Program-made: the position numbers and the translations under genes | Shown here: positions 55,381-64,000 of the stretch, piece after piece | How the letters are laid out: each line of letters opens with the position of its first letter | Numbering within the stretch: the first letter of the stretch is position 1 | Assembly: GCF_020085105.1 (NCBI RefSeq) | Contig: NC_058047.1 | Span: 16,130,001-16,194,000, forward strand | DNA from: Siniperca chuatsi | Lineage: Eukaryota; Chordata; Actinopteri; Centrarchiformes; Sinipercidae | Reading direction: 5' to 3' | Length of the DNA: 64,000 nt | The notes under the pieces: model-generated | What the model was told of the DNA's origin: nothing | What the model saw: the letters and a program-made list of their open reading frames with translations, nothing else | The model's database searches: none

Positions 55381-56438
55381 TCACATGCGAGCTCTTTCCC
55401 TCTGTAATCTGGAGTTGTATGTTCGGGACACGGTGTTCCAGGCATCCATATACCGGTCCATACACATGGCAATACATTTCTGTGAGGACAAAAGCAGTGA
55501 CGTTAACACTCTTCAAAAATAATTCTGGAATTGTGGAACAATTCAGGATCTTTTTTTAAGGCTGCAACTAACAAATTATTCTGCCAATTTTTTTCTTGAT
55601 TAATCGTTGGGTCTATAACTTATCAAAAAGGGGGGGGGATGCCCATGACAATTTCCCAGAACTTAAGTTGACTTATTCAAATTGCTTGTTTTGTCTGGCC
55701 AACAGTCTAAAACTCAAACATTTTGCTTCCCTTATCATAGAAATCAAAGAAAAGCATTAACTCTTCACATGAGAGACTAGAACCAGTGGATTTTTATTTG
55801 AAATATGACTTACACAAATAATAGATCATCAGAATTGTTACAGATTTTCTGTCAAATGAAAGCATACTTAAATGGCCCAACGCATACCTGCTCAGAGTTG
55901 TCCAGCGTGCTTCCAGGTTTACCTATGCACTTCTTGAAGCATTTGTCTGTCATTCTCTGAAACATAAAGAAATTGCTCGTTTACTATAATTTATTACTAA
56001 CAGCTGGCTTGCAGTTACAGCAGCAGTTCACAACATTGCCCGGTGAGCATTTGTTTGACGTTTTGCAGGTGAAAAGACTCTGCGACGTCTCGAATTAAAC
56101 TGGGTTAAAGAGTCAGGGTTTTGGGACGTTTACATTGTCTCACAAATATTTCAACAACTACCGCGGTTTCTCTGAGTCAAACTTCGTTAATGTGGTAATT
56201 TGACGTTATGACAGGATTATTAAAGGTGCTCACACCATCCCCAACTATATTTAACGTTACTCTTCGACCTAGTAAGTTTTGGGTCTTGCTAGCTTAGCAG
56301 CTGTGTTCATTGATTTACCTGCAGCAGCTCCTGTGCGTTAGCCACCGCGATCTGGACCTTGACCTGCTCCATGATCGTGCCAGGGTCCACTTTACCACCT
56401 GATCCACCTGCTGAGAAGTCTGAGCCGAACCCGTCCAT
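55381..56438 (-). CDS. timm13: mitochondrial import inner membrane translocase subunit Tim13
   Basis: A small Tim chaperone of the mitochondrial intermembrane space. With Tim8 it forms the 70-kDa hexamer that escorts hydrophobic precursors to the inner and outer membranes. Three coding exons, in transcript order 56438-56319, 55956-55888 and 55479-55381, encode 95 aa, the standard vertebrate length. All introns are phase 0 with GT/AG ends. The protein starts [12 protein letters not shown] and has the twin CX3C motif: C46-FKK-C50 and C65-IAM-C69, separated by 14 residues. It ends with an amphipathic helix and RLQRERARM. Two disulfides between the CX3C pairs are expected. No cleavable presequence is needed, because import uses Mia40. 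It is convergent with tmprss9, as in human. Confidence 0.97.
55556..55745 (-). mobile_element. dispersed element family D, copy 5 (partial)
   Basis: Inverted relative to the other copies: GGCTGCAACTAACAAATTAT is the reverse of the family right end, and TTGCTTGTTTTGTCTGGCCA followed by AACAGTCTAAAACTC is the reverse of the GACTGTTGG-GACAAAACAAG block. It lies within the timm13 intron between exons 2 and 3. Confidence 0.75.
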
Positions 56439-56640
56439 TTCTACCAGAGTCGTTACTGAAAGCTGTAGCTTTAGCGCTCTTCTTTAAATGCACGTGCAAG
56501 CAGCTACTGCTAGGTTCGGCTAACGTGCGTTTTCGATGCCCTTGACAGCCGCGGAAGACTGTACACGTCATTTCCGTATACGGGATTCCGACATGGGACA
56601 TGTAGTTTTTGGGGAGTGGACACGGTTGGGTTACAGTGCA
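56439..56640 (-). promoter_or_regulatory. timm13 5' UTR and promoter region
   Basis: A CpG-richer segment directly upstream of the timm13 ATG, with no TATA box visible, consistent with a housekeeping promoter. The exact start site cannot be placed. Confidence 0.45.
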
Positions 56641-56932
56641 ATAAATATACCGCTGCCAGAAACACGTTCTGCGTTATATATTTAAAGTCATGTTTATAAT
56701 AACTTAAGATACACAGACGGTTTGTCAGCACACATACACCCGCCCCCCGCCCAACAACACACGTGCGTGTTGGCCACACGGTGGAGATACACTCCACTGA
56801 ATCACTCAAGTCTAAATCTTTAATGGAGTGAATTAGACTCCAGTTTTGTTTTTTTTCAACTATGCTACCAACAGATACCTATAACTATGATTTTTTTTTT
56901 TACATAGCATTAAACAATTTAACACACATTGT
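56641..56932. other. intergenic, nothing recognised
   Basis: No gene or repeat family seen between the timm13 promoter and the second GATA array. Confidence 0.5.
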
Positions 56933-57718
<786 letters not shown>

Positions 57719-57960
57719 GGCCTGAGGATGGCCCCCTCCGAGGACCCCTCTCCTTATGTTTCATATGGGATGACCTCACTGAGAAGACCACCTGCCTTGA
57801 GTGAACAAATATGTGGTACAGTGAGTCCGCAGGCAACAATGGAGCGACGGTTACTGTCATCTAAACAGACACTCTGTGAGTGGCTTGTTGCGATGCTGGG
57901 GGCATTGAGGAATAATTGTGGGGGGTCTGATTAGTGGCGCGGCTGCCTAAGAGTAATTAA
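57719..57960. promoter_or_regulatory. candidate conserved non-coding element
   Basis: A compositionally distinct block with no persuasive reading frame. It carries AACAATGG (a Sox-type core) at 57836-57843 and TAATTAATGA (homeodomain-type) at 57954-57963. It lies between timm13 and a probably developmentally regulated ENC-family gene. Calling it an enhancer is only a guess. Confidence 0.25.
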
Positions 57961-57996
57961 TGACCAGTTACACAATGCTTGATCCCAAGCACATGT

Positions 57997-57998
<2 letters not shown>

Positions 57999-58041
<43 letters not shown>
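57999..58041 (+). repeat. (AC)n microsatellite
   Basis: Perfect AC run of about 42 bp. Another short AC run lies near 58452-58468. Confidence 0.95.
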
Positions 58042-58043
<2 letters not shown>

Positions 58044-58911
58044 AGTCCTCAGACCAGTTTGGCTTCAAGCCACTGGGCTGAACGGGGGAAGGGAGGGTTG
58101 GGTTAAAGTGCAGCAAAATGAATTAACCCTAGATTACAATCATGAGTTCATTAATCTAATCTTCTTAAATTCTTAATCTCCTTCAGGCACACTTGTGTGT
58201 ATGAAAGCATTTGGCCCAGTCAGCTTCAAGGGAGGCCTCTACAAGCACCGATAACAATGGTTATGAGAATGTAAATTACTCACGAGTGTGTTTATGGTGT
58301 CAAAATTTGAGGTTACACAAAGAATGTTAGTGGTTACTTCAGGGCTTTCATGTGTAAAAACAATTATGTTGATTGATTAGTAGTAGCAAGAAACAATAGG
58401 AAATAGTGGATAAAATGAAGCTGACTGAAAAGCACACACATGTGCTCACATACACACACACACACACAGAGACACAGGGGGGACCTTAGCAGTGCGGCCT
58501 CCATTCTGGTAGTGGTGTTTGTGATGTTAGAGATCAGTCAGCTGTGTGCACCGTCTCTACCAGTCAGTCAGTTCTGAGAGGGAGTAATTGTCCCCACAGC
58601 CTCTATTGTTTGAATAAAAATGAGACTTCAAATATTCAAATTATCACTGATCCATGAACAGTTTAATGTACATCTGCAGTGTTCAGTTTTCCTTTTCTGA
58701 CTATCATTCTGTCTTCTTTGCTGACTTCCGTGGGGCCTTTTTCACAGCAAACATTTTGACTTGTTAAAGCACGAAAAGCTCAGGTGTAACTAACTCTGTT
58801 CCATTTAAGTTTCCCAGCAAGCCAAAGACACAGCATGCACAATAGCAGGGCCTTGGAGCTGGCACACCTAAATGGAATCAAGCCATTATTTATGTCAATA
58901 ATTACACCTGC
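58042..58911. other. intergenic, nothing recognised
   Basis: No exon or RNA gene seen. Confidence 0.45.
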
Positions 58912-58942
58912 AGACATGTTGAGACATGTCCCAGACATGTTG
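58912..58942 (+). promoter_or_regulatory. candidate p53-family response element, three half-sites
   Basis: Three RRRCWWGYYY-like decamers lie almost end to end: AGACATGTTG (58912-58921, one mismatch), AGACATGTCC (58922-58931, perfect) and, after one base, AGACATGTTG (58933-58942, one mismatch). All three have the CATG core. Two adjacent half-sites make a canonical p53/p63/p73 site. It is about 2.3 kb upstream of the first exon of the ENC-family gene. Confidence 0.5.
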
Positions 58943-60194
58943 CACAGAAAAGAGACATACTGTAATTCTTGAATCTGTTCTGCATTTATCGAAATTATAC
59001 AACTATCTTTATTTTTTTCAAAGTACTTGGATAATTTTATCTTTACTCTAAATGCATAAACAATGCAAACACACACAGACACTTCTTTTCCCAAACTTCT
59101 AGTTCAAAATATTCACACCAGTTTACACATAGCTTCTGTGTTGTATCGTGTTTTAAGCAGCCCATGAAATTCTTTGTATGTGCAGGCTGACTTGGCTGGT
59201 TCTTGACTGACCTCATTCGCATCCTGATAGCTCACGAGTACTTAAATCCGTCAGAAAATGCCAGGAATTCAGCTGGAGAAACGATCTCATGGCCCTCGGA
59301 AGGACTTTAACCTGCCATCATATGATTATTAAGTGGAGCTGGCAAGCAGAGCAAAGACTGCGCTGTGCCTGGTGCTGATCAATATTCCTGATGACTATAT
59401 TATCAGTAGTAATATCTGGGTAAACTTGTCCTCTGAGGACACTGAGGTCATGTGTCACATGTGTCAGAGGGTTATATAATTTTCTTTCTATTTAGCAACC
59501 TGGGGGAGTTTTCATTAATCAAAAACTTGCACATGGTGGGTATTGTAGAAGCTGATTCCAGTATTTTTAGACTCAACGTGTTTAGATTTGACTACTTTTA
59601 GGCATAGAAAATGATAAATAAATTAAGGCTTCAATATTTCTCCTCCAACATTTTGTTCCCGGCAGCGTGGAGACATTTAGACCTTCATGTTTGGCAATAA
59701 CATTTTACAGAAAGCATTACTAAACTGTAATTACCTGAATAAATAAAATTCAAATTATTCAAAAATAATTTAACCTTTTCTGGTTTGTTTGGTTTTTTTG
59801 TTTGTTTTGTTTTGGTTTGGTTTTTTGGTCAAAATCACATATTTGGAAAAAATTAACTCTGCTCCAACTCTTAATTTATTTGAATTCTAAAAATATGTCT
59901 TTTGGCCACTGCTTTATACTAAATTAAATGTTAGGGCTATTCATTTAAATCTCTCACTTTAGTTGTATTTGTCTTTATTCTATTTTCTCTGTTTTATATT
60001 ATTTTTATCTGGTATCATATTTTATTCTTTTTAAATCCTATTTATATGTGTCTTTTTATATTACCTTGTTTTTCTTGCATATCTGGTCCTAATGTCGTTT
60101 TATGTATGTGTAGAGTCCTACAGTTACGATACGATTTCTAGTGCGCATGCGCCAAAGTGCATGCTGCCTGTTGCCGTAGCTCCGTCTCGTCGTC
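58943..60194. other. intergenic; possible regulatory block at 59160-59440
   Basis: No gene seen. The part from about 59160 to 59440 is less AT-rich and less repetitive than its flanks and could be conserved non-coding sequence. From 59740 on it is AT-rich with T/G runs. Confidence 0.4.
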
Positions 60195-61008
60195 TATATG
60201 TTTTATGAGTCTGTGGTGGCCAGTGCTATCCTGTGTGCTGTTGCATGCTGGGGCAGCAGGTTGAGGGTAGCGGACGCTAACAGACTCAACAAACTGATCC
60301 GTAAGGCCAGTGACATTGTGGGGGTGGAGCTGGACTCGCGGTGGTGTCAGAGAGGAGGATGCTGGCCAAACTACATGCCATCTTGGACAGTGTCTCCCAC
60401 CCACTCCATGACGTGCTGGTCAAACAAAGGAGTACCTTCAGCTGAAGACTCATCCCCCCAAAAAGCACCACAGAGCGCCACAGGAAGTCATTCCTGCCTG
60501 TGGCCATCAAACTCTTTAACTCCTCCCTCTAAGTGTAGTCTGTATGACCCAAAGTCACTAAACTGGACATTTGATCATTAACATCTCTGCAATACTTGAA
60601 ATAATTGTGCAATATTCTGTGTTAATACTCCTGTGCAATATACTCTTTTCAGTTTAAAATTCACTATTTATTGATATTGATATTTATTCATACCTCTATT
60701 ACCGCTGTGCATTATCCTCCGTCTCATTATAATCTTACTAAGCTACACTTAACTTGACAGTTCATGCACTATTACTTCATACCATATTATTATCATCAAC
60801 CGGTAAACCCACTTTGTACTTCACACTTATTTTACACTTATACCCACTTGGTACTTAATTTATTTCCTGACCTGTATTATAGTGTATTATATTTTTTGCT
60901 TAGTACTTATATTCCTGTGTGCACTGACGTGATAGTGAGCTGCTGTAACAAAAGAGTTTCCCCTTGGGGATCAATAGAGTATTTCTGATTCTGATTCTGA
61001 TGTCTTAT
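60195..61008 (+). mobile_element. 5'-truncated LINE, end of ORF2 plus 3' UTR
   Basis: From about 60195 a frame encodes YESVVASAILCAVACWGSRL and RVADANRLNKLIRKASD, the C-terminal end of a fish L2-like LINE reverse-transcriptase protein. The frame is then disrupted by deletion or frameshift: the next part of the protein is garbled, while SFLPVAIKLFNSSL-type sequence reappears in another frame near 60490-60530. The 3' UTR ends in CCTTGGGGATCAATAGAG and (TGATTC)n. It is a dead copy with no endonuclease or polymerase core. Confidence 0.85.
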
Positions 61009-61199
61009 GAAAATCACTTTGAATTGCCTTGTTGTTGAAAGGTACAAGTAAACCTGCTTTAATAGGTCTACTAGTAGCAAACAAGATTTTCCTCCGTGAG
61101 CAGGCAGGTGAAACATACTTGTACTTCTTACGGCAGTGATATTTTACAATGATGATATGCACTGACCCTGAAGTTGGGTGAAGAATAGAGAGCCCTGGC

Positions 61200-61556
61200 T
61201 GTGGCGTATTAGCCCATTGGACAGCAGCAGGAGTGGGAGGAGCCAGTGTGAACACTACAGCTGCCTCTGCTCTTTCTCTCCGCTCTGCTCGGCGCTCTCC
61301 TGCAGGCTGCGTGGCTTCCTGAGAACAAACCGAACTACTAACTTCTTTTTTTTTTCTCCATTGTTTTTGCGCGTTTAAATCCAAACCTCGCGACGAAGAC
61401 AAATGGCTCAACCATTTCCTAACAGTTTAGGACACGATACAGTTTTGAACTCGGAAGGCGGATTTGTCTAAATTGTGTCACAACTTCAAACGAATCAACG
61501 ACGGAACGAGTTGTAGCCGAGATAAAGGAATCCGGATCAGCTTTGCGCCTATCAAG
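61200..61556 (+). promoter_or_regulatory. promoter and 5' untranslated exon of the ENC-family gene
   Basis: A reverse CCAAT box (CCCATTGG, 61213-61220) and GGGAGGAGCC lie just before a GC-rich segment that ends at a donor (ATCAAG|GTAAGC) at 61556. This pairs with the acceptor at 62760-62761, so the coding exon begins after 12 bases of 5' UTR. The transcription start is estimated near 61240. Confidence 0.6.
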
Positions 61557-62760
61557 GTAAGCATTAGACGCCTAATCCTCCTAAAGTATCCATCACCGAG
61601 ATACGTGCTTGTTTGACATTTCTCCAACTTCCGAAATGTGAGGAGTTTAGTTACAGGATGTAACATGATGTCGACTGATTGTTGCAGCCTGGATGTTTGC
61701 AGGCTAACTTGGGAGAAAGTTGAGCGCATGCTGATGGGTTGACCGTAGTTTCACATTTACTGCGCAAAACGAATTGGATTTCACGCTGAGTCCCTCCACG
61801 GAAGTCCACCGCCCCCCTTTCAGTGGGATTGAATAGCCGACTTAAATTTATCTGCTATGAAACAATGGAGGCTTTTAAGCGGAAGTTATTTATTTGGTCG
61901 TTTTCAAGTTGTGGACAGTCTTTATTAGCCTACTGTAGCATGCTGTGTTTATTACAAAGGGGTAACTTTCATAATAGGGGGAAAATGTTTAATGATGGCA
62001 TGTTATTACATAGGCTATATGTATTAGAAATGTATTAAAACTTCTCTATAGCATGCAATAAAGTTCATCTTATTTCAGCCTCCCACTTGGAGATGATGGA
62101 AATAAAGATTGGGGTTTCATCTCTTGAACAGTGGTTACATAATTTTATCCTCAAGGAGCTGGTCTGAGGTGTCACATCTTATGTGAGCTTGAAATCTATG
62201 CCTTTGACACCATCTTGTATGTGAGCCAGCAAAGGAGCAGAACAAGCTGGCAGGAATTTCTTGGCTCAGGCTGTGGTTGGAGGTGACTCACAGCACTGAC
62301 ATGTTTATAGGGGTGGAAAGATGTGATATAGGATTAAACACCCAGGTGCTGTTTATTTGCCTATCATTAATTACAGAAGGAGGCTGTATTACAAGTCAGT
62401 TAATGTAGCTCATTTGAGTCTTGACACCGATGTATGTTTTATAGTGTATATGTCTGTGTCACACAGTGTACACACTGGTTTTCTGTGTGAGTGCTCCTTA
62501 TCTGATCTCCTTTCATCTCTAAAGTCTGAAGTTCATTTCCGTTGTAACCCAGCATACTGATAGCAGTATTTTATTTCTGAAAAGCCCTTTCATCGGCTTT
62601 TGGCATGGTGACTTTTGTTTAATCATAAAATGTGAGGAGTGTTTATGGTAGTGTTCCTATCATAAAATCCCTTCCTCTTGTCAAACTGTTGAATTAAACA
62701 AATGTAAAGGAGTGGCTCTCACTCGTGCTTATATTTTTTTACCCTCTATTTCCTTCTCCA
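61557..62760 (+). other. 5' UTR intron of the ENC-family gene
   Basis: A 1.2 kb intron with GT/AG ends, inferred from the donor and acceptor. No repeat family or embedded gene recognised. Confidence 0.55.
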
Positions 62761-62773
62761 GGTCCAAGTCAAG

Positions 62774-64000
62774 ATGTCGGTCAGTAACCACGAAAACAGA
62801 AAGTCTCGCTCTAGCTCCGGCTCCATGAATATCCAACTCTTCCACAAGACGTCCCACGCCGACAGCCTGTTGACTCAGCTCAACCTGCTACGCAAACGAA
62901 AGGTCTTCACAGATGTTGTCCTGAAGGCCGGAAACAGATCCTTCCCCTGCCACCGGGCTGTCCTGGCCTCCTGTAGCCGATACTTTGAGGCCATGTTCAG
63001 TGGCGGCCTCAGGGAGAGTCGTGACGCCGACGTCAACTTCCATGACTCTCTCCACCCAGAGGTGCTGGAGCTCTTGCTCGACTACGCCTACTCGGCCCGA
63101 GTCATCATCAATGAGGAAAATGCAGAGTCGCTCCTTGAAGCCGGCGACATGCTTCAGTTTCACGACATCAGGGACGCAGCGGCAGAGTTTCTAGAAAAGA
63201 ACCTCCACCAGTCGAACTGTCTGGGGATGATGCTGCTGTCAGACGCCCACCAGTGCCAGAGACTGTATGAGCTGTCGTGGAGGATGTGCCTGGCAGACTT
63301 TGCTACTCTCTTCAAGACAGAGGACTTCCTCAGCCTGCCCAGAGACAAAGTAAAGGAGCTGATCCTCAGTGAGGAACTTGAGGTGGAGGATGAGAGCCTG
63401 GTGTACGAGGCTGTTATTGACTGGGTCAAGGCCGACATGGAGCGCAGGCACAGCGAGCTGCCCGAGCTGCTGCGTTGTGTCCGCCTGGCACTACTCCCTG
63501 AAACGTACCTGCTGAAGAACGTCGCTTCAGAGGAGCTGGTGATGTGCCATAAGGTGGGTCGGGAGATTGTTGAAGATGCCGTACGGTGCAAAATGAGGAT
63601 CCTCCAGAATGACGGTATTGTAACGGGGTTCTGTGCCCGGCCAAGAAAGGTTAGCCAGGCCCTACTGCTGCTGGGAGGACAGACTTTCATGTGTGATAAA
63701 GTCTATATGATCGACAACAAGACTAAGGAGATCACCCCCAAAACAGACATCCCCAGCCCCAGGAAAGAATGCAGCGCCTGTGCTATTGGTTGCAAGGTAT
63801 TTATGTAATCTACACTTGAATATGTGCATTTTTGTGTACTGTTATGTAGATGTACTCAAAATATGATTTCTCTGTCTTAGGTTTATGTTACTGGAGGCCG
63901 TGGCTCTGAAAATGGGGCCTCCAAAGACGTCTGGGTCTACGACACATTACACGACGAGTGGTCCAAAGCTGCGCCTATGTTGGTAGCCAGATTCGGACAT
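62774..64000 (+). CDS. enc3: ENC-family BTB-BACK-kelch protein, probably ENC3 (3' end outside window)
   Basis: Two coding exons are visible: 62774-63796 and 63881-64000, 381 residues in frame, cut by the window edge (family proteins are about 589 aa). The start MSVSNHENRKSRSSSGSMNI matches the ENC1/KLHL25 signature MSVSxHExRKSRxSxGSxN. BTB is at about residues 35-140 (CHRAVLASCSRYFEAMFSGG), BACK at about 145-250 and kelch repeats from about 295 (LLLLGGQTFMCDK, VYVTGGRGSENG). The sequence is about equally close to ENC1 and to KLHL25 (ENC2), so the third paralogue, ENC3, kept in fishes and lost from mammals, is the likely identity. ENC proteins bind actin and serve as Cullin-3 adaptors; that role is inferred. 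An 84 bp intron (63797-63880) interrupts the kelch region. Reading through it gives an immediate stop. Confidence 0.9.

Overview
This is vertebrate nuclear DNA, almost certainly from a percomorph-type teleost fish. Genes are split by short introns with GT/AG borders. Microsatellites (GATA, GT, AC, TA) are abundant. Several repeats match non-autonomous elements common in spiny-rayed fish genomes. The proteins are typical vertebrate ones. There is no bacterial, organellar or viral gene, no CRISPR array and no rRNA or tRNA gene that I can support.

Layout: bases 1 to about 23,800 are gene-poor, with no exon I can support. They hold repeat elements, a long GATA array, a long GT array and a bulged inverted repeat. 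From about 23.8 to 37.3 kb lies a ceramide synthase gene (+, ten coding exons, 402 aa, closest to CERS4). It meets, tail to tail, a divergent BTB-BACK-kelch gene (-, three exons, 580 aa). That gene is head to head with lsm7 (+, four exons, 103 aa); most of the 0.87 kb between the two start codons is a 550 bp terminal-inverted-repeat element. From 44.4 to 53.5 kb is a tmprss9/polyserase-like gene (+, 15 coding exons, 798 aa; TM, SEA, then two LDLa-protease modules). It is followed tail to tail by timm13 (-, three exons, 95 aa). After a repeat-bearing spacer, an ENC-family BTB-kelch gene (+, probably enc3) begins and runs off the right edge.

The genes do not form a pathway. They cover membrane lipid synthesis (cers), RNA decay and splicing (lsm7), mitochondrial protein import (timm13), cell-surface proteolysis (tmprss9) and probable Cullin-3 substrate adaptors (two kelch proteins). 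The lsm7, tmprss9, timm13 neighbourhood matches human 19p13.3, and CERS4 is also on human 19p, so this looks like an old syntenic block.

Best leads: three almost contiguous p53-type half-sites about 2.3 kb upstream of the ENC-family gene (mammalian ENC1 is a known p53-induced gene, PIG10); an LDLa-plus-protease cassette duplicated with identical intron phases in tmprss9; one transposable element inserted in another upstream of tmprss9; and a perfect 17 bp hairpin beside cers exon 2. I found no convincing wholly new system; these are the items most worth checking. All gene models were spliced by eye: frames and lengths agree, but no transcript or database comparison was possible.
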